From Rana temporaria (lineage: Eukaryota; Chordata; Amphibia; Anura; Ranidae), in the NCBI RefSeq assembly GCF_905171775.1, contig NC_053491.1, forward strand, positions 138,245,983 to 138,309,982: a stretch of DNA of 64,000 bases, written 5' to 3'. Position numbers and translations under genes: made by a program. This document shows positions 23,466-34,486 of this stretch, piece after piece; the stretch's first letter is position 1, and the number at the start of each line of letters is the position of its first letter. The notes beneath the pieces are model-generated. The model saw only the letters and a list, made by a program, of their open reading frames with translations, was not told where the DNA came from and did not search any database.

Positions 23466-24202
23466 GGGGTAGATCCACAAAAGAATTACGCCGGCGTATC
23501 TCTTGATACGCCGCATAATTTCAAATTTTGCGCGTCGTATCTTTGTTTTGTATCTACAAAACAAGATACGACGGCATCTCGGAGGGATCGGACAGGCGTA
23601 CGTCTAAGTACGCCGTCGGATCTAAGATGCAATTTTTCGGCGGCCGCTAGGTGGCGTTTCCGTCGAATTCTGCGTCGAGTATGCAAATTAGCTAATTACG
23701 GCGATCCACGAACGTAAGTCCGGCCGGTGCATTTTTTTACGTCGTTTGCGTTCGGCTTTTTCCGGCGTATAGTTAAAGCTACTGTTATGAGGCATACTCA
23801 ATGTTAAGTATGGCCGGCGTTCCCGCGTAGAATTTTTTTTTTTTTACGTTGTTTGCCTAAGTCGTTCGCGAATAGGGATTTGCGTAGAATGACGTCACCG
23901 TCGTGAGCATTGGCTTGTTCCGGGTTCATTTAGAGCATGCGCACTGGGATACCCCCACGGACGGCGCATGCGCAGTTTAAAAAAAACGTCGTTTACGTCG
24001 GGTCACAACGTATTTACATAAAACACGCCCCCATCACAGAGATTTGAATGGCGCGCCCTTACGCCACCGAAGATACACTACGCCGCCGTAACTTACGGCG
24101 CAAATTCTTTGAGGATTTGAAAAAAAAAGTTACGGCGGCGTAGTGTATCTTAGATACTCTGCGCCCAGGGGATTCTTGCTCGAAGGTACGTGGATCTGCC
24201 CC
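23466..24202. mobile_element. Family B inverted-repeat element
   Basis: Ends GGGGTAGATCCAC and GTGGATCTGCCCC, flanked by ATA (23463-23465, 24203-24205). The subterminal arms pair through TACGCCGGCGTATC-like and CTACGCCGCCGTAAC stretches. The 500-bp interior shares ordered blocks with the other family B copies: CGATCCACGAACGTA, AAGTATGGCCG, GTTCCCGCG, GCATGCGCA, ACGCCCCC. No coding; chance frames only. Confidence 0.85.
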
Positions 24203-24205
24203 ATA

Positions 24206-24435
24206 GGGGTTGATTTACTAAAGACAAATAGACTGAACTTTGTAAAGTGCAGTTGCCCTCTACAAGAGCAGTTGCTCCAGAGTTTAATAAATGAGCAGAA
24301 GCTCTGCTGACTTCCATCATCCAATCATGTGCAAGCAAAAATTGAATTTTTATTTATTTTCCTTGCATGTAATTGGGTATTGTTTGCAAATGGAAACGTT
24401 ATCTCTGAAGCAACTGCCTTTAGTAAATCAATCCC
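24206..24435. mobile_element. Family C element
   Basis: Ends GGGGTTGATTTACTAAAG and TTTAGTAAATCAATCCC, flanked by ATA on both sides, the left ATA being shared with the family B element. 230 bp, AT-rich, non-coding. Confidence 0.78.
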
Positions 24436-24840
24436 ATAGGATTTTATGAAGTTGTGTTTAGGAGCTTTGCCCAAAAAAAAAAAAAAAAAAGCGCTAAAGT
24501 GTAAGCTAGTGTACATAAAGCCTAACAAAGCTGTGTCCCTGTCTACCTGTCAAAGTAATGCACCTGTATTCTCACCCTGTTACAGGGACTCTTCTTGGAG
24601 GCCATTACAGGACCACATTACCCAGGCATTGTCCACTTTTGTCACCATCAGGAAACTCACCCTGAGAAATGCCACATAGTCATCACTTGAGTGCATGCAT
24701 GTAGTTTGGACATGGCTGTAAAGGGGTTTCAGAAGATAAGCAGCACTGAGATGAAACAAAAGATGACAACCCGGTAAAATAGTATTATATTTAAAAGAAA
24801 TTGGTAATTGTTTATGATACACAATGTTTCAGTAGACTAA

Positions 24841-25574
24841 TAGGTAGATTCAGGTAGAGTTAGGCCGACTTATCAGTAGATAAGTCGACCTAACTCAGAA
24901 TCTACGCCGACTTATGTTTAAGCGTATGCTCAAACAGAAATACGCTTAAACATATCTAAGATAGGACGGCTTGCGCTGTCCTATCTTCGATTGCAATATT
25001 TTGGATGGCCACTAGGTGGCGCTTCCATTGCAGTCGGCGTAGAATATGTAAATAAGTTGATACGCCAATTCACGAACGTACTCCCGGCCGCCGCAGTCGA
25101 TTTACGCAGTTTCCGTAAAGCATTAGCAGGCCTAAAGTTATTCCATCTATTAGGTGGAATAACAATGTTAAAGTATGGCCGCCGTTCCCGCCGCGAGATT
25201 CGAATTGTTTACGTTGTTTGCGTAAGTCGTCCGCGAATCGGGATTTACGCCGTTTACGTCCACGTCAAAATCAATAGGCCCGTGTGGCGTACGGAGCCGC
25301 AATGCACACTGGGAAATGTAGGCGTCCGGCGCATGCACAGTTAAAAAAAAACATAAAAAATGTGAGGTCAAGCCTCATTACCATCAAACACGCCCCCCTC
25401 TAAGACATTTGAATTTGGCGCCCTTACACCCGCCCGCTTTAGGCTACTCCGCCGTATATTAGCAGGCAAGTACATTGAGAATCATGTACTTGCCTAGCTA
25501 ACTTACGGCGGCGTAGCCTAAACACACTAAGCTACGCCGCCGCAAGTTTAGGCACAGCTACTTGAATCTACCTA
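24841..25574. mobile_element. Family B-type inverted-repeat element
   Basis: Ends TAGGTAGATTCAGGTAG and CTTGAATCTACCTA, flanked by TAA (24838-24840, 25575-25577). Same interior order as the other B copies (TTCACGAACGTA, AAAGTATGGCCGCCGTTCCC, CGTAAGTCGTCCGCGAATCG, GCATGCACAG, ACGCCCCCC), so termini differ while the core is kept. Confidence 0.8.
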
Positions 25575-25577
25575 TAA

Positions 25578-26367
25578 GTACTTAAGTAGCTTATCCAATA
25601 TCTACCTTGGCGGATCACGCATACTGGACAACGTAGAGAAAGTTACACGATGCTAGTAAAGAAAGGTATACAACTTTACTAACAGCTGTGTAACAGATGT
25701 AAAGCAACAAATGTCTAGGAAATGTCTACTTACAGTAATATATACTCTCTAAACACAATAAAATAGACCTTGGAATACTTCTTGTTTAAAGTTGAATGCA
25801 ATGTTACCACACTGCCTTCTTTCTATTTGATTAATTCTGACATTATCTATTCTTTAAAAAATTAGCATACGTGGTACAAGGCACTTGCATTTTTTTTGGT
25901 GAAACTTTACTTCTTAAAGGCTGAACTTACACACCATTTGTGTCAACAATTCAGGGAATTAAACATATTTTCCATTTGGCATACCATTTTTCTGATAAGT
26001 TCTCCTATGATTTGAAATAACACTTTCTGCATTATTTTATAGAGTTGACAATGAAAATGATCTCTAAGGACAACAGTTTTCTTATTTATTCAAAACCTTA
26101 TATGTCAAACATGATGAAATATCATCCCTTGCCCAGCCATAGATGCAGCAGCTGCCTTGAGGCCTATGTCCAAGCTACTCATCAAACCCAGCCAAAATGT
26201 GATGTGTTTTCAGACTAGAGGACTAAAGCTGCTGACATCTTCAGTGCATACAGAAATCATCATCAGTATTGTATCTTATCACAGGGTCAGTCTATAAATT
26301 AAATGTTTGAAGTCATGCAACAAAGTTTGTTTCTCTAAAAATCCAACTTTAGTTATGTGCTTGGAAT
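25578..26367. other. FBXL13 intron, no recognised feature
   Basis: AT-rich DNA without element ends or coding I can support. Confidence 0.45.
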
Positions 26368-26504
26368 GTTCTTACCAGTGCCGGCCCAAGACATTGTGCT
26401 GCCTGGGACCAAGACTGAAATGCTGCCCCCCCCCCCAGAAAAAAAATCACGCCAACCAAAAGGCCCCCACATTCATTATTTCATATCATGATAACTAAAG
26501 AGGA

Positions 26505-27017
26505 CCTGTCATGGCTCTATACATGTATAGGAATATAAAGAGGACCTGTCATGGCTCTATACATGTATATAGAGGACCTGTCATTACTCTTTACATGTAA
26601 AGGAATATCAAGAGGACCTGTCATGGCTCTATAAATGCATATAGGACTATAAAGAGTACTTGACAAGGCTCTATACATGTATAAAGGAGTATACCGAGGG
26701 CCTGTCATGGCTCTATAGATGTATAAAGAAGTATAAAGAGGACCTGTCATGGCTCTATACATGTATATAGAGGACCGGTCGAGACTCTTTACATGTAAAG
26801 GAATATAAAGAGGACCTGCCATGGCTCTATAAATGTATATAGGAGTATAAAGAGGACCTGTCATGGCTCTAAACATGTATAAAGGAGTATAACGAGGGCC
26901 TGTCATGGCTCTATAGATGTATAAAGAGGGCCTGTCATGGCTCTGTACATGCATATAGGCGTATAAAAGGACCTGCCGTGGCTATATACATGTATTCAGG
27001 AGTATAAAGGGACCTGT
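26505..27017. repeat. 36-40-bp minisatellite inside the hAT element
   Basis: About 13 imperfect units built on GACCTGTCATGGCTCTATAC followed by ATGTATA and AGGA(G)TATAAAGAG. A 145-codon - strand frame through it (repeating YRAMTGP) is a by-product of the repeat. Confidence 0.88.
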
Positions 27018-27275
27018 CAATTGCCAGCGGCCACAATGTCTTTTGCGCAAACTAATCAATGTACGCTAATTGTGTTTTTTTTTTTGGTACCAAAAATATG
27101 TAGAAGAATACATATTGGCCTAAACTGAAGAAAATAGTTAATTTTTCAAAATTGTGGAGATATTTATTATAGCAAAAAGTTAAATATATATATTTATAGC
27201 ACAAAAAATAAAAACCGCAGAGGTGATCAAAATTCACCAAAAGAAAGCTCTATTTGTGGGAAAAAAAAGTCATCA
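27018..27275 (-). repeat. Family E interior fragment inside hAT
   Basis: It shares TTTTGCGCAAAC, ATATGTAGAAGAATAC, GGCCTAAACTGA and ATATTTATTATAGCAAAAAGT with 58800-58950, and inverted with 27960-28165. Confidence 0.7.
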
Positions 27276-27400
27276 ATTTTATTTGGGTAGCGGAGCTGGC
27301 GGAACGGGCTGGCGAGCATCAGTATGCTGCCCCCCTAAAAGTGCTGCCTGGTACCCATGGTACCACCCGGTCCCATCATAAGGCCGGCCCTGGTTCTTAC

Positions 27401-27808
27401 CAATTAAAATGTTATTATGAATACATGAAAAACTAGTTCAGCTAGTAAAACATTCATCAGCAAGGGATTCTTGAATGATCACTGCTCAAAGTTGGCAGCT
27501 TTGAATGTTATATAGTTTTAATAAACCATAGATGATGTCACATTGGGGAACAATGCTGAGGAACACTCAACTGCTATTATAAAGTTTAAAATAAATCTTG
27601 CAACGTCTGTCTGAACTAACCCACTGGTTAGGTTAATTAAATTGTGTTGCTGTTTGGTTTCCTGGGCTAGAAGCAAAGACTTGTGACTTTGAATGATAAT
27701 TGTGCCATCATGCGACGTTGTACCCAAATTACATTTTGATAATTTTTTAATTTGAATCTTATCTGGTTTTGCAGACTTAGTTTGCGCTTCTTTATTAATT
27801 TTCCTTTT
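27401..27808. other. FBXL13 intron, no recognised feature
   Basis: AT-rich, non-coding, no element ends identified. Confidence 0.4.
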
Positions 27809-27812
27809 TTAA

Positions 27813-28735
27813 CCACTTCAGCACTGGAAGGTTTTACCCCCTAATGACCAGGCCACTTTTTGAGATACGGCACTGCGTTACTTTAACTGACAAATGCGCG
27901 GTTGTGCGACACTGTACCCAAATAAAATACCCACACATAGAGCTTTCTTTTAGTGGTATTTGATCACCTCTACGATTTTTATTTTTTGCGCTATAAACAA
28001 AAAAAGAGTGACAAGTTTGAAAATTACTTTTTGCTATAATAAATATCCCAAATTGTTTTAAAAAAAATGTTTTCCTTAGTTTAGTCTGATAGGTATTCTT
28101 CTACATATATTTGATAAAAAAAAAATAATCACAATAAGCGAATATTGATTGGATTGCGCAAAAGTTATAGCGTCTACAAAATAGGTTATTGATTTATGGC
28201 ATTTTTATTATTATTATTTTTTTTTTACTAGTAATGGCGGTGATCTGTGATTTTAATCGGGAGTGCCACATTGCGGCGGACATATCGGACACTTTTGACA
28301 CTCTTTTGGGACCATTGGCATTTAAACAGCGATTAGTGCTATAAAAATGCACTGGTAAGGAAGGAGTTAACACTAGGGGGAGATCAAGGGGTTAATTATG
28401 TTACATAGGGAGTGATTCTAACTGTAGGGGGAGGGGACTCACAAGGGGAGGAGACCAATCGGTGTTCCTCTGTACTGGGAACACATGGATCGGTCTCCTC
28501 TTATCTGACAGGACATGGATCTGTGTGTTTAAACACACAGATCCACGTCTCTGCTCTGTGATGAGCAATCGTGGGTGCCCGGCGGATATAGCGGCCGCCG
28601 GGCACACGCATCGGGTGATGCGGCGCGTGCGCGCTCTCCACAATGCCAGGAAGCCAAGGACGTCATATGAAGGCCGCCTGGAGGGACAAAGGGTTCCTGC
28701 GGCCGTCATATTACAATACTGCTTTAGGGAAGTGG
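27813..28735 (+). mobile_element. Family E TTAA element
   Basis: CCACTTCAGC and AGGGAAGTGG ends are flanked by TTAA (27809-27812, 28736-28739), the piggyBac-type target. The interior has the GCGCTATAAACAAAAAAAG and TTTTTGCTATAATAAATAT blocks found inverted at 58246-59177, then a GC-rich right part. No transposase. Confidence 0.72.
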
Positions 28736-28739
28736 TTAA

Positions 28740-29827
28740 TCCTCATGCTGACAGCATTAGTAAATAGATAGGAAAGTATATTGTATTTACTTGTTTTAAA
28801 TGTCTCCTGCATGCATGCTTGAACGGAGGACAGATGGATTCCAGGAAGCAAATACTACATAAATCATTTGCTCTTACTCAAGGTGGCCATGGCAAAATGC
28901 CGGGGGGGGGGGGGGCTGTTTTTCAATAGGATTTCTCAAAAAAATTAAGCATAAAGCAATGGATGGATGGGGGAGTTTGCTTTGAATAATAAAAATGAAC
29001 TACGTTGTATTTTTGGTTTGTGGTGCTCAGATGAAGTGTAGATCTGTGTTAATGGGGCTCACATTTAAATGGTTAAGGACGCACTATAGAGGCAAATTGA
29101 ACAATTAGAGCATGTAGTAGTAACAATGCCAAAACAATTTTATAACTAACGACTTTTCAGGAAATGTTATATTAAACCAAGATGTTGAATTGGAAAAATT
29201 GAAATTTATACTGCAGCAGAGCCCAGATTATAAGGCAGCATTTCAAAGATCATTGACTTGTTCTTTGTCCAACGGGCCCACACTGTTTGCCTCATATCCC
29301 CAGAAGAATAAGAAGTTCTAACACTGAGAAAATGATGCAACGACACCTGGTTGAAATTACCACAACAGACCTTTGAAATGCTCACTTGAAATTTCTGATC
29401 CATTAATCTCCAGTGGTACACAGTGGTACTTAAACACTGCAATGTGTGCTAGCTGGTAATGTGTCACAACATGACATACTGGATAGAAGAAGTGATAGCG
29501 GAGGACATTACACATTTTCAAAATGTTCATCTAAAAACGGCACATACAGCTGGTTTTTTGTCTGCTAAATCATTTTTCTTTTCCGCTTTTTGTTTTCGGA
29601 ACCTATAAATATTTGTATTAAGCTTGATCTCCTAATCCAGAAATAATGTTGTGATGAATAAAAAAAAACAAATCATAAAATGCTGTGCTTAAAAATAAAC
29701 TGTAGCATTGCTGACCCAATAGGGCTGAGAAGTGCTGTTAGAAAGGCAAACTGTTAAATCATCTATTTATACAAAAGAGTCGTGTCTGGAAAGAGGTGGC
29801 CCTGCAACACTGAACAACATCAAACAC
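28740..29827. other. FBXL13 intron, no recognised gene
   Basis: Contains a G tract (28902-28915) and otherwise unremarkable AT-rich DNA. The 78-codon - strand frame at 29206-29442 matches nothing I know. Confidence 0.45.
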
Positions 29828-29830
29828 TAA

Positions 29831-30731
29831 GGGGGTTATTTACGAAAGGCAAATCCAATTTACACTACAAGTGCAAACTACGGGCCAGATTCACATAGAA
29901 TTACGTTGCTCCTGGGCAGCGTAACGTATGTGATTTACGTTACACCGCCACAGGTTTACAGCGTAAGTGCCTGATTCTCAGAACTCTTACCTGTAAACTT
30001 GCGGCGGTGTATCGTAAATGCGCTCGGCGCAAGCCCGCCCACCATTTAAATTAGGCGCGTTCCCACGCCAAACGTACTGCGCATGCTCCATCGGGTAAAT
30101 TACCCGACGTGCATTGCGCTAAATGACGTCACACGGACGTCATTTGTTTTTACATTAACGTAAATGGCGTCCAGCGCCATTCACGGACGACTTACGCAAA
30201 CTACGTTGTTTTTTAAATTTTGACGCAGGAACGACAGCCATACTTAACATGGCTTAGGACACCTAGGAGGTAGTCCTAATTTTACGTGGCGTAACTCGAC
30301 GGAAACGACGTACAGTTAGATCGACGGGCAGCTCGGACGTTCGGGGATTGCCGTAAGTATTTATTTGCATATTCTACGCCGACCGCAATGGCCTCGCCAC
30401 CTAGCGGCCGGCCTAGAATTGCATCCTTAAGATCCGACAGTGTAATTCTATGAATCAGTCGCATAGTTAGGACGGCCCTAACACAGAGATACAACGGCGT
30501 ATCAGGAGAAAGTGCACTTGGAAGTGCAGTCGCTGTAGATTTGAGGGGGACATGCAAGGAAAATAAAAACATAATTTTAGCTTGCATATTATTGGATAAT
30601 AAAATCAGCAGAGCTTCCCCTCATTTCAGATCTACCCCTCAGATTTACAGTGACTGCACTTCCAAGTACACTTTGCACTTGTAGTTTGCACTTGGAGTGC
30701 AAAGTGGATTTACCTTTCGTAAACAACCCCC
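29831..30731. mobile_element. Family C element split by family B
   Basis: Left GGGGGTTATTTACGAAAGG and right CGTAAACAACCCCC pair, and inner arms AAGTGCAAACTA / TAGTTTGCACTT pair. The element is interrupted at 29882-30510. Confidence 0.72.
29882..30510. mobile_element. Family B element, right end truncated
   Basis: Starts GGGCCAGATTCACATAG and runs through TACGTTGCTC, an inverted order of the core (GCATGCTCCAT, GACGTCATTTG, CCATACTTAACATGG, GGTGGCGAGGCC-like). The far GATCTGGCCC-type end is missing. Confidence 0.68.
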
Positions 30732-31156
30732 AATGAGCTATGATAGCTTTACTCATATACAATGTTCCAAATTTCAGCTTTTCACCAATCACACTTCATA
30801 ACTAATTAAAACATGGACAAACAACACAAACAAGTAGTGTTTATACATGGAGACTTCATACAGGATGACCTTTTCCAGTATAATTTTTAGCCACTACTTA
30901 TTGGAGGGATGAAGGAGCTGGCTTAACTTCAAACAGAACTCCTCAGCAAAACCTAACTTCAGTCAATCGCCCTTCTTTCTATTGTTCTTTTTATGGATCT
31001 TTGTGGTCACACAGCTGTGAACACCATCAATGCCATAAAAAACAAAACATAACAATAAGCATTTTCTGCCATTGGAAAATAGAGGCTGCATCCCAATGAT
31101 GTCACTTCCTTCAGAAAATTGTGTTCAAATAATGCAATTCCCCACCTAAAGACTAC
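30732..31156. other. FBXL13 intron, no recognised feature
   Basis: AT-rich, non-coding. Confidence 0.4.
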
Positions 31157-31650
31157 GGGCCAGATCCAGAGAGAATTACATCTGCGCAGCGTATCAGAGA
31201 TACGCTACGCCGCCGTACCTTACCTGGCGGAATTTTGAATCCTCATCGATTTTGCGCCGTAAGTTACGGCGGCGTAGTGTATTTCTGGCGGCGGAATTCA
31301 AATCGGCGATTAGGGGGCGTGATTCATTTAAATGAAGCGCGTCCCCGCGCCGAATGAACTGCGCATGCGTCGTCCCGAAATTTCCTGTTGTGCATTGTGC
31401 TAAATGACGTCGCTAGGATGTAATTTTTTTAACTTAGACGTGAGTTACGTCCATCCCTATTCACGGACGACTTACGCAAAAACAATAAAAATTTCGACGC
31501 GGGAACGACGGCCATACTTAACATGGCAAGTCTATCTATACGCCGCAAAATACCAGCTTTAACTATACGCCGGAAAAAGCCAACTACAGACGACGTTAGA
31601 AAATGCGACGGCTGCGCGTACGTTCGTGGATCGTCGTAAAGCAGCCCCAA
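31157..31650. mobile_element. Family B element, right end truncated
   Basis: Starts GGGCCAGATCCAGAG and has TACGGCGGCGTAGTGTAT, GCATGCGTCGTCCC, CCATACTTAACATGGC and CGTTCGTGGATCGTCG. It then passes without a proper end into family A sequence at about 31650. Confidence 0.7.
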
Positions 31651-31858
31651 GGGTGGCGTCATCCGCATGGAACTTCCCCTTTATAGTGCCGTCGTACGTG
31701 TTGTACGTCACCACGCTTTACTAGAGCATTTTTTTTTAAACGATCGTGTGTGGGCAACGTCGTTTTAATGATGAAGTTGGAAAAAAACTACGTTTTTTCT
31801 ACATGCCGAAAAACGTCTTTTTTTTTCATGCCGAAAAAAATGATCGTGTGTACGCGGC
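31651..31858. mobile_element. Family A element, left part replaced
   Basis: GTACGTGTTGTACGTCACCACG, ACGATCGTGTGTGGGCAACG-type blocks and the end GATCGTGTGTACGCGGCA followed by TAA. The second half closely matches 35217-35357. Confidence 0.65.
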
Positions 31859-31861
31859 ATA

Positions 31862-31903
31862 AGGCTTCATTCACACAGCTGTAATGGCTGTGTGAATGAA
31901 GCC
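31862..31903. mobile_element. 42-bp perfect hairpin between TAA sites
   Basis: GGCTTCATTCACACAGC and GCTGTGTGAATGAAGCC are exact complements around TGTAATG. TAA lies on each side (31859-31861, 31904-31906). Its ends resemble larger frog elements that start GGCTTCATTCACAC. Confidence 0.75.
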
Positions 31904-31906
31904 TAA

Positions 31907-32267
31907 TGCCCGGTACACACAATCGGAAATTCCGACAAGAAAAACGTGGATTTTTTCTGACGGAATGTTGGCTCAAACTTGTGTTGCATACACACGGTCA
32001 CACAAATCTTGTCTGAAATTCCGACCGCCAAGAACGCGGTGACATACAAGACGTACGACGAGCCAAGATCAATGAAGTTCAATAGGCAGTTTGGCTCTTC
32101 TGCTTGATTCTGAATTGCATACAGATGAGCGGAATTTCTGACAAGAACTTTTTACGTTGGAAAAATAGAGAACCTGCCTTCAATCTTTTTCTGGTGGAAA
32201 TTCTGACAGAAAATGGAGCATACACACAGTCGGAATATCTGACCAAATGCTCACATACAACAGGGCA
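31907..32267. mobile_element. Family A inverted-repeat element
   Basis: Starts TGCCCGGTACACACAATCGG and ends CAGGGCA before TTA (32268-32270). The left flank is TAA. The interior contains ATTCCGACCGCCAAGAACGC and the other A blocks, in inverted order relative to 11141-11528. Confidence 0.75.
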
Positions 32268-32270
32268 TTA

Positions 32271-32818
32271 CTGTTTTGGGAAACAGTTAAATTGATGGGT
32301 TTAGTTCCCGCTTTAAAACATAAAGGATCATAGGTAGTTAAATCTAATTGATGTTGCAGTTTTTTTTTATCATTACAGATCCAATACCTGCTTTGCCAAA
32401 AAAAAAAAACACCTACTTAACTGTTTCTCAAAGCAGTTACATTCAAGGCATGCTAACTGTTACTGCCAATTTCTGGCTATGGTCATTTTAGCGGATACAA
32501 ATATGAAACTAAGGAATTGTCTCTGATTTTTCGAGGCTTCCTCCGACTTGCACCCTAGCAGAGCATGTTTTGGAGACTTGGTCAGATTAAGTCGGGTGAG
32601 GGTATAATTGAAATGACAGACTCTGATCCAAAATCACCTCACCTTAGGGTACTGTCACCAAATGTGGTACGCCATCCCTTCCTGACTGCAGTGTTTAGTT
32701 TCTCATTACCATTGTAGGACCCAATGTCCAGTTTACAAACCACCTTATCAGTATACTGTACATTCATATATTTTATAGCACTTTCTATACCATATTGGAC
32801 TGTACCCATCATTCAGAC
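32271..32818. other. FBXL13 intron, no recognised feature
   Basis: AT-rich; no element ends or exon seen. Confidence 0.4.
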
Positions 32819-32821
32819 TTA

Positions 32822-33299
32822 GGCCCCGTACACACGAGAGGATCGATCCGCTGAAATTGATCCGCGGATCGGTTTCAGCGGATAGATCCACTGGTGTGTA
32901 CGATCCAGCTGATATTTATCCGCGGATATATTTCGGGCCGACCGATTTCCAGCGGATAAAAATTTCTTAGCATGCTAAGAAATATACCTGCTGGAATCGG
33001 CTCCAGCGGATCGATCCGGTGGTCTGTACAGACTCACCGGATCGATCCGTCCGAACCCATCCCTCGCATGCGTCGTAATGATTCGACGCATGCGTGGAAT
33101 TCCTTATATGACAGCGGCGCGCACGTCGCCGCGTCATCATCGCGGCGACGGCGCGACACGTCATCGCGATGGGAATTCGGCGCGGATTTCGATCCGATGG
33201 TATGTACACTCCATCGGATCAAAATCCTCAGAGGATTTATCCACGGAAACGGTCCGGAGGACCGTATCCGCGGATAAATCCTCTCGTGTGTACCCGGCA
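32822..33299. mobile_element. Family G foldback element
   Basis: Ends GGCCCCGTACACACGAGAGG and GTGTGTACCCGGCA, flanked by TTA (32819-32821, 33300-33302). Several nested inverted pairs around GATCGATCCGCTG/CAGCGGATCGATC, and the central GCATGCGTCGTAATGA / TTCGACGCATGC palindrome at 33068-33093. CpG-rich, non-coding. Confidence 0.83.
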
Positions 33300-33510
33300 T
33301 TAGTTGTCCAAACCACATTTTCACACATTCCAGGCTCAATAATAATAATAAAAAAACTGTTGGGAAGGTGGGGTGATATGACAGCATTATGCCTCGTACA
33401 CACGATCGGAATTTCTGATGAAAAAAGTCAGACGGAATTTTTTCATCGGATATTCCGACTGTGTGTATGCCCCATCGGAAATTCCGACAGACTTAGAAAG
33501 AAAACATGTT

Positions 33511-34252
33511 GGCCCAGATTCACGTAGGAGATACGACGCCGTATCTCCAGATACGCCATCGTATCTCTGAGTCTGAGCCGTCGTATCTTGGCGCCTGATT
33601 CAAAGAATCAGATACGCCAGAATTTGTATAAGATACGACCAGCGTAAGTCTCCTACGCCGTCGTATCTTAACTGCATATTTACGCTGGCCGTTAGGGGCG
33701 TGTACGCTGATTTACGCCTAGAAATATGTAAATCAGATAGATACGCCAATTCACGAACGTACGCCCGGCCGTCGCATTACAGATACGCCGTTTACGTTAG
33801 GCTTTTCCCGGCTTAAAGTTACCCCTGCTATATGAGGCGTAGATGAGGCGTACCAATGTTAAGTATGGACGTCGGGCCAGCGTCGAATTTTCCGTCGATT
33901 ATATCGTTTGCGTAAGTCGTTCGCGAATAGGGCTGTGCATAATTTACGTTCACGTCGAAAGCATTGGCTTTTTGCGGGTTAATTTGGAGCATGCGCACTA
34001 GGATACTTTCACGGACGGCGCATGCGCTGTTCAGAGAAAGTGTCATTTACGTGGGGTCACAATACATTTACATAATACACACCCACATCTTACACATTTG
34101 AATTAGGCGGGCTTACGCCGGCCTATTTACGCTACGCCGCCGCAACTTTGCTTTGAGAATACTGCACTTGCCTCTCAAAGTTGCGGAGGTGTAACGTAAA
34201 TAGGATACGTTACGCCCGCACAAAGATGCGCTCTCCTACGTGAATCCGGGCC
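33511..34252. mobile_element. Family B element with GTT duplication
   Basis: Ends GGCCCAGATTCACGTAGGAG and CTCCTACGTGAATCCGGGCC pair over ~20 bases; GTT lies on each side (33508-33510, 34253-34255). The arms and core follow the family order (TTCACGAACGTACGCCCGGC, GTTAAGTATGGACG, GCATGCGCA, CACCCACATC). Confidence 0.86.
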
Positions 34253-34300
34253 GTTCTCTTTCTTTCCGTCTGAATTCTTTTTTATAGGAAATCCCGTTCA

Positions 34301-34486
34301 TGGGCATAATGGGAACATAGTGGAGCATAGTGGGAGCATAGTGGGAGCATAGTGGGAACATAGTGGGAACATAGTGGGAACATAGTGGGAACATAGTGGG
34401 AGCATAGTGGGAGCATAGTGGGAACATAGTGGGAACATAGTGGGAACATAGTGGGAGCATAGTGGGAACATAGTGGGAACATAGTG
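34301..34486. repeat. 11-bp minisatellite
   Basis: About 16 units of CATAGTGGGAA or CATAGTGGGAG. Since 11 is not a multiple of 3, every third unit returns to the same frame, which gives the -strand frames repeating PLCSHYVPTM. The A/G variant at the tenth base forms runs, showing stepwise array growth. Confidence 0.92.

Larger units (their letters stand above)
26376..27392. mobile_element. hAT non-autonomous element with 8-bp duplication
   Basis: Ends CAGTGCCGGCCCAAG and AAGGCCGGCCCTG; both flanks read GTTCTTAC (26368-26375, 27393-27400), the 8-bp signature of hAT insertion. The interior is a minisatellite (26505-27017) and a piece similar to family E (27018-27275). The first and last 120 bases share GTGCTGCCTGG, and no transposase remains. 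Confidence 0.87.

Noticed and set aside
26517..26954. 145-codon repetitive minus-strand frame
   Set aside because: By-product of the 36-40-bp minisatellite in a hAT element.
26505..27017. CRISPR-like array
   Set aside because: Units are contiguous, imperfect and without spacers, within a vertebrate transposon.
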